The position numbers were made by a program, and so were the translations under genes. Of a stretch of DNA of 44,217 nt, positions 30,442 through 38,246 are shown piece after piece (positions within the stretch are counted from its first letter, which is position 1; each line of letters starts with the position of its first letter). The notes below the pieces were generated by a model. The model did not search any database, was not told where the DNA came from, and saw only the letters and a list, made by a program, of their open reading frames with translations. Source of the stretch: CBDUVZ01 sp965370805 (GTDB lineage Bacteria; Hydrothermota; Tepidihabitantia; Tepidihabitantales; Tepidihabitantaceae); contig CBDUVZ010000011.1 in NCBI GenBank assembly GCA_965370805.1, positions 1-44,217 on the forward strand. Reading direction: 5' to 3'.

Positions 30442-31971
30442 ATGAAACCCAATTGCTTCGCAAAGCCCCTGGTGGCAGCCCTGCTCGCGCTGAGCATCAC
30501 CGCGTGCCGGAAGGAAACCAACAGCCCGCCCGACCGGCCGCCACCCCCGACCGGTGAGTCCCGGGGTTACGTCGATACCTGCTACAACTTTTCGGCCGCG
30601 ACTGTTGACCCGGATGAGGACAGCATCTGCTACCGGTTCGTGTGGGGCGACGGCGACACTTCGGACTGGGGCGAGTACGCCGCCAGTGGCTCGGAAATCA
30701 CAGTCTCCCACGCCTGGGACACCTGCGGCACCCATGCAGTCAAAGCCCAGGCCCGGGACAACCGCGACGCCCTTTCCGCCTGGTCGGAAGCGATGCTCGT
30801 CGCAGTCGCGGATACGCACCCGGTCAAGTGGTTCTGGACTGCCCCATCCGGTGATCTCACATCTCCGGTCATCATCCACAACGGTTCGGAATACCTGATT
30901 CTCGTCGGTTGCGATGAGGAGTTCTATGCGGTCGGGCTCGATGGCCGGATGCGCTCCATGGCGACGTCCGTGGTCCCGGACGGAGGATTCTGCTTCCTGG
31001 GTCATCCTGCCTGGTGCGAAGCTTCGGGCAATGTCATCGTCGGTAACGAAGAAGGTGAACTGTACGCTTTCACCCCGGACCTGTCGCTCTCCTGGCACTG
31101 GCCGGGCAACAACCGGTCTGAGACATTCGATGAGCTGGCCTGGGGAACCCCGGCTATCATCGGTGACCGCATCTACGTGCCTCGGGACGACTCCGCCCCG
31201 GATTGCTCCTCCAGACTCCACTGCTTCATCGACATCGGGACTGAAGGCGCGCTGGTCGCCTGCTGCACAGTGCCCGGGGACGACGAAATCATCGGCGCGC
31301 CGGTCATCGACCACCAGGGCAACGTGCTCTTCACAACCCTTGAAGGGTACCTGTACAAACTGGACCCGGACCTGGACACCGTTCTCTGGGATGCGTACCT
31401 TGGTGGGGAACCGCGCGGCCCGATAATCGGCGCTGACGGCTCGGTCTACTGCGCGAACTACGAAGACGATGAGGTGGTCGCCTTTGACCCGGACGGCGGT
31501 TACAAATGGGCTGTTGAAGTCTCCCACGGACCGTCATGGCCGGTCCTGGACAGTGCAGCCCTCTACGTTGCCACCGATGAGGGGCTGGTCCATTCGCTGG
31601 ACCAGGAAGACGGCAGCACGAACTGGGTGACCGAGTTGGAATGGGACATCGTTACCAGCCCGGTGCTCGGCGCTAACGGTGTGCTCTACTGCCTGGACTA
31701 TGACGAGGTGCTCTACTGCCTGGACCGGACGAACGGCAACATCCTGTGGCAGACGGACTGCACTTCCGACAGCCTGGACCGACATCGAGGCGGACGGGAC
31801 ATTGAGGAGTTCGAACCCTCCCCGACGATAGCCCCGAACGGCGATATCATCGTACCAACCGGGGACGGACTCGTCTGCGTCAAGGGATACCCGGGTATCG
31901 GCCTCGCCGATACCCCCTGGCCCAAGTGGCAGCGCGACCTCCACAACACCGGCAACGCCGCCAGCCAATAA
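30442..31971 (+). CDS. Lipoprotein: PKD-like domain plus PQQ-type propeller
   Basis: A 509-residue lipoprotein (lipobox SITAC, Cys22). Residues about 35-125 are a PKD-like domain (YNFSAATVDPDEDSICYRFVWGDGDTSDWGEY...HAVKAQARDNRDALSAWSEA). Residues about 130-505 form a PQQ-like propeller with blades such as GNVLFTTLEGYLYKLDPDLDTVLWDAYL and GVLYCLDYDEVLYCLDRTNGNILWQ, ending with WPKWQRDLHNTG, the terminal motif also found in the 1148-residue protein. It is a shorter relative of that protein (one PKD domain instead of four, no helical N-domain). Starts three bases after the 782-residue propeller gene. Confidence 0.85.
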   Translation: MKPNCFAKPLVAALLALSITACRKETNSPPDRPPPPTGESRGYVDTCYNFSAATVDPDEDSICYRFVWGDGDTSDWGEYAASGSEITVSHAWDTCGTHAVKAQARDNRDALSAWSEAMLVAVADTHPVKWFWTAPSGDLTSPVIIHNGSEYLILVGCDEEFYAVGLDGRMRSMATSVVPDGGFCFLGHPAWCEASGNVIVGNEEGELYAFTPDLSLSWHWPGNNRSETFDELAWGTPAIIGDRIYVPRDDSAPDCSSRLHCFIDIGTEGALVACCTVPGDDEIIGAPVIDHQGNVLFTTLEGYLYKLDPDLDTVLWDAYLGGEPRGPIIGADGSVYCANYEDDEVVAFDPDGGYKWAVEVSHGPSWPVLDSAALYVATDEGLVHSLDQEDGSTNWVTELEWDIVTSPVLGANGVLYCLDYDEVLYCLDRTNGNILWQTDCTSDSLDRHRGGRDIEEFEPSPTIAPNGDIIVPTGDGLVCVKGYPGIGLADTPWPKWQRDLHNTGNAASQ

Positions 31972-31994
31972 CACAGAACGCGAAACGTCTGACG

Positions 31995-32022
31995 CCGGAG
32001 GGGCGAGAACAATCCCCTTCGG
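31995..32022. terminator. Hairpin between convergent genes
   Basis: CCGGAGGGG (31995-32003) and CCCCTTCGG (32014-32022) form a 9-bp stem with one G-U type mismatch and a 10-base loop, in the 54-bp gap between convergent genes. No T run is obvious, so termination is a guess from position. Confidence 0.4.
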
Positions 32023-32025
32023 AGC

Positions 32026-32376
32026 CTACTTGCTCTTGCGGTTCTTCAGTCTGAGCCCGGACTCGTCCCGGCCCGTGACGTTGTAGCTCCGGACGACCGG
32101 CATCGCGTACTCGGCGAAGAGCAGCAGAACCCCCACCCCGAGAGCTATCTGCCGCGCGAGCCGGAACCCCGGCGTGGCCAGGAACTCAAGGTTCAGCGGG
32201 TTTGCCCAGGCAAATATCGCCAGGGCCAGGATAACGAAGACGGCGATATTCGCCGTCTTGCGGATGATGAACCAGGTCTGAATCCGCCGGGCCATAGCCG
32301 GGTCGGTAACCAGGATTTCGACCTCTCCCTGCTTCATCGCCTGCTTCAGTTCTTCCGGTGTCGAAACGTTCAGCAT
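32026..32376 (-). CDS. Small membrane protein downstream of thyX
   Basis: A 116-residue protein with a charged N-terminus (TPEELKQAMKQGEVEILVTDPAMARRIQ) and two membrane helices (about 41-60 and 75-95), then a short basic C-terminus. I do not recognise a family. Its ATG follows the thyX stop codon with no intervening base, so it is translated from the same message by coupling. The N-terminal segment before the helices could be a small cytoplasmic domain. Confidence 0.7.
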   Translation of the reverse strand: MLNVSTPEELKQAMKQGEVEILVTDPAMARRIQTWFIIRKTANIAVFVILALAIFAWANPLNLEFLATPGFRLARQIALGVGVLLLFAEYAMPVVRSYNVTGRDESGLRLKNRKSK

Positions 32377-34050
32377 CTACTTCTTCTTTCGGCTCGTAGC
32401 CTTCTTCTTCCCGGCAGTCTTCCGCCTGGTCGAAACCGCTTTCCTCTTCGCGGTTCCTGTCGGCTTCTTCACCTTCGACTTCGCTGCCACTCTCTTCTTC
32501 GGCCGGGCAGGCACACCTTCCGCCCGAATCCGGGCTTCCTCGGGAAGCGGTCTCACTCCCGGCACTTTGAGTTCGGTCACCGCCGGCGGCTTGCCGAACA
32601 ACTCCTGATAAGTCTGGGTGTAGCGGTCCTTGCCGCTTGCCAGGAGCAGGGCCAGCGGCATCACGTGCCGTGCCTGCTCCACCATCCGACCCGCGATGTC
32701 ACGGATGTCCCACTGCGCCGCCATGTCCTCGCGGAGCCTTGCCACGTGGTAGAGCTCGCGGGCGTTGACCGTCGCGATTACCCGGCGCTGATGAGCATTG
32801 GTCAGCACGTACTGGGCGGCCGCCGGGTTCTGGGCCGCAATCTTGTAGAAGGCATCCTCCGTACGGCCTAGAATCTCCTTGAATTGCCGGTGCTGCTTGA
32901 CCTCGGCGACCGAAACCGGAATCGACCAGCCGACATCGGGGTTGTAGGGCTGGCAGGTGAGGGTCGCGAGCCGGTGCCGCTTGAGTTGCGCGAAACACGA
33001 TGCGGAAATGACCAGTTCGAACGTAACGGAGAGATGCTCGAACTCCCGCAGCGCCGCATCGTAGGCCTGCATGTCCTCGCAGGCGAGCTTGAATACTTCC
33101 TTCTTGCGCGCGAGCGTCTGCCGCTCGATGCGGCTGAGGCATTCGGTGAAGGAGAGCTTCGAGCAGGTGTGCATCACGGCAGCCAGGAGTTTGTTGTCCG
33201 CATTCGGCGTGTAGTCAACCAGAGTCACGTCCGATGCCGAGTACGCGATGAAGTTGCGCGGCCGGTGGGTGAACGTCGGAATCATGAATCCACTGGCGAA
33301 CTCGCGCAGCCGGGGATAGGTCTTCGTCTCGTAGTCGGTCGGCCCGCAGAACAGCAGCAATGAAGGCGCCACCGCCGCGCCCTGACGCAGGAGCTCGGTG
33401 CCCAGGTTCCTCACCTCCACCAGGTCGTGAGCGGCAAACCGGCGCGTCATCAGTTCCAGGTTGCGGGCATTGACCGTCATCCCGAGCTGGGTCTGGGTCG
33501 CAAGGCTGGTGATGTACCGTGCGTCTTCCTTGGCCATGTTCTCCAGCCTGACCGGGTTCTTCGCCATTGACGGGTACTTCTCCCGGAGATGCTGATGCAG
33601 CTTTTCGTACAGCAGATGGTAGTACTGGTTCTGCATCCGGATTGTGTTGTTGAACTCATCGAGCAGTTCCGGGGCGTCGATTTCCTCCGGCACCACGTAG
33701 TCATCGGTCAGACTCACGTACCGCTGCGATTTCTCGGTGTAGGTATTCAGCCGGTGGTGTTCGAGCGCTTCGGTCGCAAGCCGGGAGATACCGATGACGT
33801 CGAAATTGAACACCGCGTGCTCGGCGACCGAATGGTGTCCCATCTCGAACACAATCGTCTGATTGGACCGGCGGGACTCGGCAATCGCCTTGCGGGCGTC
33901 CTGCCGCAGTTGCTCGACCGACTTCCGGCTCCGGCTCACACGGGCATAGGCTGCCGAGATCGTCTCCGGCGTGGGCACGACAGTCCGTCCCCTTGCCAGC
34001 CGCCGCGCCAGCTCGTGCTCGATATTGTAACCGGCAAGGTTCACCTTCAT
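32377..34050 (-). CDS. thyX: Tandem-domain flavin-dependent thymidylate synthase with lysine-rich tail
   Basis: A 557-residue protein made of two ThyX domains. Domain 1 (about 1-230) has GHHSVAEHAVFNFDVIGISR and the signature EHHRLNTYTEKSQRY (97-111), where the usual RHRxxSxNExSxRY has His for the first Arg. Domain 2 (about 250-480) has LKRHRLATLTCQPYN (357-370), keeping RHR but losing the SxRY end, and VNARELYHVARLREDMAAQWDIR. Single-domain ThyX is about 220-250 residues. ThyX makes dTMP from dUMP using FAD and methylenetetrahydrofolate. Residues 517-557 are a Lys/Arg/Ala/Thr tail like that of histone H1-type proteins. The promoter (34060-34087) puts transcription start near 34053, so the message is almost leaderless. 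No thyA seen in the window. Confidence 0.9.
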   Translation of the reverse strand: MKVNLAGYNIEHELARRLARGRTVVPTPETISAAYARVSRSRKSVEQLRQDARKAIAESRRSNQTIVFEMGHHSVAEHAVFNFDVIGISRLATEALEHHRLNTYTEKSQRYVSLTDDYVVPEEIDAPELLDEFNNTIRMQNQYYHLLYEKLHQHLREKYPSMAKNPVRLENMAKEDARYITSLATQTQLGMTVNARNLELMTRRFAAHDLVEVRNLGTELLRQGAAVAPSLLLFCGPTDYETKTYPRLREFASGFMIPTFTHRPRNFIAYSASDVTLVDYTPNADNKLLAAVMHTCSKLSFTECLSRIERQTLARKKEVFKLACEDMQAYDAALREFEHLSVTFELVISASCFAQLKRHRLATLTCQPYNPDVGWSIPVSVAEVKQHRQFKEILGRTEDAFYKIAAQNPAAAQYVLTNAHQRRVIATVNARELYHVARLREDMAAQWDIRDIAGRMVEQARHVMPLALLLASGKDRYTQTYQELFGKPPAVTELKVPGVRPLPEEARIRAEGVPARPKKRVAAKSKVKKPTGTAKRKAVSTRRKTAGKKKATSRKKK

Positions 34051-34202
34051 CTCAGGCTCAGGATATGGAACACGGCCTCAATGTCAAGTGAACTGAAACC
34101 CGGTCTGCTCCGGGCTGCTGCCGGTCGCTTCGGATAGACCGGCCCGACCCTGTCCGCAAACGAGAATCCGCTGGTCCCGATTCGGTACATCACGTCAGCC
34201 AT
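34047..34202 (-). pseudogene. N-terminal remnant of a DUF72 gene
   Basis: A 51-codon frame beginning MADVMYRIGTSGFSFADRVG and continuing PVYPKR, which is the conserved start of DUF72 proteins (about 240-300 residues). After this the frame degenerates, although SSLDIEAVFHIL may be the eroded VEINSTFYRL strand. It ends in TGA overlapping the thyX ATG (ATGA). The thyX promoter lies inside it (the -35 falls in the SLDIE codons). Whether the remnant is translated as a leader is unknown. Confidence 0.7.
34060..34087 (-). promoter_or_regulatory. Promoter of thyX inside the DUF72 remnant
   Basis: Minus strand: TTGACA (34087-34082), 16-nt spacer, TATCCT (34065-34060). The thyX ATG begins nine bases after the -10. 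Confidence 0.55.
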
Positions 34203-34259
34203 TCTCCCAATCTTACCACCCGCTCGCACGCGCGCAAGACGCAAAGCCGGCTCTGCGAG

Positions 34260-34287
34260 TTGACTGTGCCCGGAGAATCCCTATCCT
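34260..34287 (+). promoter_or_regulatory. Promoter of the nrdG-type activase gene
   Basis: TTGACT (34260-34265), 16-nt spacer, TATCCT (34282-34287). An ATG lies at 34294, six bases after the -10. Confidence 0.5.
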
Positions 34288-34293
34288 TCCCGC

Positions 34294-34320
34294 ATGTTCT
34301 GCATTCGATCGGGCAAATGA
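34294..34320 (+). CDS. Eight-codon leaderless leader ORF upstream of the activase
   Basis: ATG at 34294 coincides with the predicted transcription start. The frame reads MFCIRSGK and stops at TGA 34318-34320, overlapping the next ATG (ATGA at 34317). The activase has no clear Shine-Dalgarno sequence, so coupling through this leader is plausible. Same length and same overlap style as the ORF at 9310-9336. Confidence 0.4.
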   Translation: MFCIRSGK

Positions 34321-35021
34321 GAATCCTGGGCTTCATCGAGACTTCGCTCGTGGACTGGGACGGCCAGATCGTGTCGGTCATCTTCACGGGCGGATGCAAC
34401 TTCCGCTGCCCGTTCTGCCATAACTTCGAGCTTGCCCTCGATGGTCCGGACCTGCCGGAAACGTCATGGGATGAGATCATGGCGACGCTCAAACGCAAGC
34501 GAGACTGGCTCGACGGCGCTACAATCACCGGCGGGGAACCGATGATGCACCCGGAAGTCTTCTTCCTGTGTCGCGCAATCAAGAACCTGGGCCTCAAAGT
34601 GAAGATCGACTCCAACGGCGGCTTCCCCTACGTATTGAAGGAACTGATTGAGCAGGGACTCTGCGACTTCGTGGCGATGGACATCAAAGCCCCGCTCAAC
34701 GAGAAGTACTCACTGGCGACCGGACGCCAGCTTGACCTTGCCCCAATCCGTCGTTCCATCAGGCTGCTGATGGAATCCGGCGTCGGCTACGAATTCAGGT
34801 CAACGCTGGTTCCCGGCCTGATTGACCCCGAGGACATCCCGGAAATCGGCGCAGCGGTCCGCGGCGCCGAGACCTTCGCCCTGCAGCACTACAATCCCGA
34901 GAACGCGCCGACCGAGAAGTTCCGCAAGACAGGAAGCTACTCGAAAGCTGAAGCCGAAGCGATGGCCGTGGCACTCAGGTCCTTCGTCAAGGAAGTCAAA
35001 CTGCGCGGCAAATTCCTGTAG
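34317..35021 (+). CDS. nrdG: Anaerobic ribonucleotide reductase-activating radical SAM protein (NrdG2 type)
   Basis: A 234-residue radical SAM enzyme. The cluster motif is Cys27-NFR-Cys31-PF-Cys34 in IFTGGCNFRCPFCHNFEL; GGEP for SAM binding is in ATITGGEPMM. The opening MRILGFIETSLVDWDG and the segment KIDSNGG...FVAMDIKAPLNEKY fit the NrdG2 group, which activates class III ribonucleotide reductase by forming a glycyl radical; the reductase itself is not in the window. The start at 34317 is preferred over TTG 34260 because the family begins with this G-F-I-E-T-S motif. Its last 85 bases overlap the convergent lipB gene. An anaerobic or facultative lifestyle is implied. Confidence 0.85.
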   Translation: MRILGFIETSLVDWDGQIVSVIFTGGCNFRCPFCHNFELALDGPDLPETSWDEIMATLKRKRDWLDGATITGGEPMMHPEVFFLCRAIKNLGLKVKIDSNGGFPYVLKELIEQGLCDFVAMDIKAPLNEKYSLATGRQLDLAPIRRSIRLLMESGVGYEFRSTLVPGLIDPEDIPEIGAAVRGAETFALQHYNPENAPTEKFRKTGSYSKAEAEAMAVALRSFVKEVKLRGKFL

Positions 35022-35665
35022 AACCGCCGCCCGAACGCACGCTCGAACCCGGCCGCCACCGCGGCCCGGACAACCGGCATCTCCACGACTCCACCTTCCC
35101 GTTCGATTGACGTCATCTCAACCCCGGCCATTCCGCAGGGATTCATCAGCTTGAACCACGACAGGTCGGTCGTGGCGTTGAGCGCGAATCCATGAAGAGT
35201 CACGCTCCGCTGCACCGCGATGCCGAGCGACGCAATCTTGCGGTTCCCCACCCACACGCCGATGTGACCCGCGCGGGTGTCCGCGCGGACGCCCAACTCC
35301 GCCAGGGCCCGGACGAGCGCATCCTCGACCAGCTCGATGAACCGGCGGACCCCGACAACGCCGTGCCGCAGCTTGAATATCGGATACCCGACCAGTTGTC
35401 CCGGTCCGTGGAAAGTGATATCCCCGCCCCGCTCAATCCGGTGGACTCCGACCCCGCGCCGCGCGAGTTCCCCGTCCGCGACAAGCAGGTTGTTCCGGTC
35501 GCCGTGCTTGCCCAGTGTCACCACCGGCGGGTGCTCAAGCAGCACCAGGGTATCCGGAATCTCATCCCTGGCCCGCAGCACGTGCAGTTGATGCTGGAAC
35601 TCAAACGCCCGGTCGTACTCTATCCGGCCCGGTTGTACGAGGAACCCCGGCTCAGCGGTTGACAA
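34937..35665 (-). CDS. lipB: Octanoyl-[acyl carrier protein]:protein octanoyltransferase
   Basis: A 242-residue LipB. Motifs: HPPVVTLGKHGDRNNLL, RGGDITFHGPGQLVGYPI (78-96), the catalytic lysine in NRKIASLGIAVQR (Lys143) and the acyl-carrying Cys177 in MNPCGMAGVEMTS. It transfers octanoate from acyl carrier protein to lipoate-dependent enzymes, the first step in making lipoyl groups, which fits its location directly after lpd. Start is TTG at 35665, 14 bases before the end of lpd; no ATG or GTG lies upstream of the first motif. The C-terminus overlaps the end of the convergent nrdG gene by 85 bases. LipA is not in the window. Confidence 0.9.
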   Translation of the reverse strand: MSTAEPGFLVQPGRIEYDRAFEFQHQLHVLRARDEIPDTLVLLEHPPVVTLGKHGDRNNLLVADGELARRGVGVHRIERGGDITFHGPGQLVGYPIFKLRHGVVGVRRFIELVEDALVRALAELGVRADTRAGHIGVWVGNRKIASLGIAVQRSVTLHGFALNATTDLSWFKLMNPCGMAGVEMTSIEREGGVVEMPVVRAAVAAGFERAFGRRFYRNLPRSLTSLTKDLSATAIASASAFE

Positions 35666-37046
35666 CGTGGATGGCGCGGCCGTGGATCGCCCCCGCCGCT
35701 TCGAACAACAGCTCGCTCATCGTCGGATGGGGATGGACAACCCGGCCGACCTTGTCCGCGGTCAACCCGAGTTCCACCGCCATTGCGGCCTCGGCAATCA
35801 GGACGTCGGCCTGCGGCGCAACGATGCCCACGCCGAGGACCTTGTCGGTCTTCTCGTCCACCACCATCTTGCACAGGCCTTCGCTCCTGCCCAGGGTCAG
35901 GGAACGACCGACTGCGTTCAGCGGCACCCGGCCGACCTTTACGTTCCGGCCCTGTTTCTTCGCTTCTTCCTCGGACATACCGACAACCGCGACTTCGGGA
36001 TCGGTGTACACGCAGGACGGCACCGCCTTGAACTTCCAGCCCTTCCCGCCGGCAAGCTGCTCGGCCAGCGCAATCGCCTCGGCCATCGCCTTGTGCGCCA
36101 GCAGCGGCCCGCCTTTCACGTCGCCGATAGCGTAGATCCGTTCCGCACTCGTTCGGTACGAGGAATCCACGGCGACGAATCCCTGGCCGTTCAACTTCAC
36201 GCCCGCTCGTTCCAGGCCGATTTCCGAACAGAGCGGCTCGCGTCCCACCGCCACCAGCACCCGGTCGGCCTTGACGGTCTCTTCATCCTCACCGCCCGTG
36301 AACCGCACTCTGACCGGGTCCTCCCGGACGACCTCCTCGACCCTGACCTTGAGGCGGATTTCCACCCCTTCCCGCCGCATCGACTTCTCGATTGCGGAAG
36401 CCAGCTCCCGGTCCACCCCGGGCAGAACCTGGTCAAGAAGTTCGAGCACCATCACTTTGCAGCCCAACCGGCTGAAGATAGTGGCGAACTCAAGCCCGAT
36501 TACCCCGGCACCGACAACGACGAGCCGCTTCGGCAGTTCAACGAGGTCCAACGCACCGTCCGAGTCAATCACCTTGCGGCCGTCCGCCTCGACCCCGGCA
36601 AGGGTCGTCGGCCTGGATCCGGTCGCGATGACAATCGTACCGGGCTCCATAACCCGTTCGTCCGCCCCGTCCGAAGTGACGGCCACGCGGTTCGGACCGC
36701 TGAATTTCGCTTCGCCCCGGATGAGTTCCACCCCGTTTGCCTTGAGCAGGAATTCGGTGCCGCGGACCAGCCGGTCCACAATCCTGCTCTTGTAACTGTA
36801 GAGCGCAACGATATCGACTTCCGGCTCGGGGAAGTTGATTCCCATTCGCCGCGCTTCGGCCGCGTTGCGCACGACCGCCGCCGAGTGGAGCAGAGCCTTG
36901 ACCGGAATGCATCCCCGGTTGAGGCACACGCCCCCGACGCGGCCGCGCTCGACAAGCGCCGTTTTCTTCCCGAACTGCGCGAGCCGTATCGCCGCAACGT
37001 ACCCGGCCGGGCCGCCGCCGATAATCAGGACGTCAGGCTTCGCCAC
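35652..37046 (-). CDS. lpd: Dihydrolipoyl dehydrogenase
   Basis: A 464-residue flavoprotein. FAD-binding GGGPAGYVAAIRLAQ (10-24), redox-active disulfide Cys41-LNRG-Cys46 in GGVCLNRGCIPVKALL, NAD-binding GAGVIGLEFATIFSRLG, the second FAD motif YAIGDV, and the C-terminal His-Glu pair region VVHPHPTMSELLFEA. It reoxidises dihydrolipoyl groups in 2-oxoacid dehydrogenase or glycine cleavage complexes; those partners are outside the window. Twelve bases after the acyl-CoA dehydrogenase gene and overlapping lipB by 14 bases. Confidence 0.93.
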   Translation of the reverse strand: MAKPDVLIIGGGPAGYVAAIRLAQFGKKTALVERGRVGGVCLNRGCIPVKALLHSAAVVRNAAEARRMGINFPEPEVDIVALYSYKSRIVDRLVRGTEFLLKANGVELIRGEAKFSGPNRVAVTSDGADERVMEPGTIVIATGSRPTTLAGVEADGRKVIDSDGALDLVELPKRLVVVGAGVIGLEFATIFSRLGCKVMVLELLDQVLPGVDRELASAIEKSMRREGVEIRLKVRVEEVVREDPVRVRFTGGEDEETVKADRVLVAVGREPLCSEIGLERAGVKLNGQGFVAVDSSYRTSAERIYAIGDVKGGPLLAHKAMAEAIALAEQLAGGKGWKFKAVPSCVYTDPEVAVVGMSEEEAKKQGRNVKVGRVPLNAVGRSLTLGRSEGLCKMVVDEKTDKVLGVGIVAPQADVLIAEAAMAVELGLTADKVGRVVHPHPTMSELLFEAAGAIHGRAIHVVNR

Positions 37047-37058
37047 CCGTCGCCCTCC

Positions 37059-38210
37059 CTACCAGACGGTTCCTTTGATCAACTCGGCCGCAATCACCAG
37101 GCGCTGAATCTGGTTCGTGCCTTCGTAAATCTGGGTTATCTTGGCATCGCGCATCATCTTCTCGACCGGGTATTCTTTCATGTACCCGTACCCGCCGAAT
37201 ATCTGCACCGCATCGGTCGTCACTTTCATCGCGCTGTCCGACGCCATCACTTTGGCGATTGAGGAGATCGCGGAGGTGTTCTTCGCTCCGGTGTCGACCA
37301 ACCGCGCCGCTTCGTACACCAGGGCCCGGGACGCCTCGACGTGGATGGCCATGTCGGCCAGCATCACCTGCACCGCTTGGAAACTGGAAATCGGCGAGCC
37401 GAACTGGATTCTGGTCTTGGCGTACTCGACCGCTTCGTCGAGCGCGCCCTGCGCGATACCCAGCGCCTGGGCGCCGACGCCGGGCCGGGTCCGGTCGAAC
37501 GTCTTCATCGTATGGATGAACCCGTACCCTTCCTTGCCGCCGATCAGGCTTTCGACCGGCACCTTGCAGTCCTCGAATACCAGCTCCGACGTCTTGGAGG
37601 ACCGGATGCCCATCTTGTCTTCAATCTTGCCGTACGATAGACCCGGCGTGCCGTCCTCGACGACGAACGCCGAAAGCCCCCGCGGCCCGCGCCTCGGATT
37701 GGTCGATGCGATGACCGTGTAGAGCTTGGCGACGCTACCGTTGGTGATGAACTGCTTGGTGCCGTTCAGGACGTAGTGGTCGCCTTCGCGGCGGGCGGAC
37801 ATCTTGACATTGGCGACGTCCGACCCCGCATTCGCTTCGGTCACCCCGAACCCGGCCAGCATCCCTTCTGCCAGCCCCGGCAGGTACTTCTTCTTCTGCT
37901 CCTCGTTCCCGCCGATGATAATCGGGTAGGTCCCGAGTCCGCAGGCAGCGTAGCCGAGCGAAGCCGCGCCGTCGATTCGACTCAGCTCTTCGACCACCAG
38001 GCACATCTCCATGATTCCGCCGCCGAGGCCGCCGTACTCCTCCGGGATGTAGACGCCCATCAGCCCGAGTTCGCCCAGTTCCTTCATCTGCTCGTGCGGG
38101 AACTCGCCGCTCTGGTCGAGTTCGGCCCGGACCGGCTTCATCTTGTCCCGGGCGAACCGCCGGGCCAGGTCGCGAATCTCCTGCTGGGTCTCGGTCAGAA
38201 AGTACTCCAT
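37059..38210 (-). CDS. Short-chain acyl-CoA dehydrogenase
   Basis: A 383-residue acyl-CoA dehydrogenase with the three usual domains: N-terminal helices (TETQQEIRDLARRFARDKM), central beta (FGVTEANAGSDVANVKMSARREGDHYVLNGTKQFITNG) and C-terminal helices ending in YEGTNQIQRLVIA. The glutamate in YEGT is the catalytic base of short- and medium-chain enzymes. Closest in style to butyryl-CoA dehydrogenases, but no EtfAB genes are nearby. The start at 38210 follows AAGGAGG with an eight-base spacing; a longer frame to 38246 is rejected. It lies in the purD - yrdC/phosphatase - acd - lpd - lipB transcript. Confidence 0.92.
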   Translation of the reverse strand: MEYFLTETQQEIRDLARRFARDKMKPVRAELDQSGEFPHEQMKELGELGLMGVYIPEEYGGLGGGIMEMCLVVEELSRIDGAASLGYAACGLGTYPIIIGGNEEQKKKYLPGLAEGMLAGFGVTEANAGSDVANVKMSARREGDHYVLNGTKQFITNGSVAKLYTVIASTNPRRGPRGLSAFVVEDGTPGLSYGKIEDKMGIRSSKTSELVFEDCKVPVESLIGGKEGYGFIHTMKTFDRTRPGVGAQALGIAQGALDEAVEYAKTRIQFGSPISSFQAVQVMLADMAIHVEASRALVYEAARLVDTGAKNTSAISSIAKVMASDSAMKVTTDAVQIFGGYGYMKEYPVEKMMRDAKITQIYEGTNQIQRLVIAAELIKGTVW

Positions 38211-38246
38211 GCCAAATGCCTCCTTAGTGAAGAAACTCCCGGCCAA

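Noticed and set aside
28441..31527. A 1028-codon open frame on the minus strand across the propeller genes
   Set aside because: It is antisense to two genes with clear signal peptides and repeat structure. The repetitive codon pattern of the propellers keeps the opposite frame open; its translation has no signal peptide, start site or family.
35667..37262. A 531-codon plus-strand frame opposite lpd
   Set aside because: Antisense to a textbook dihydrolipoyl dehydrogenase with all motifs present; no start signal.
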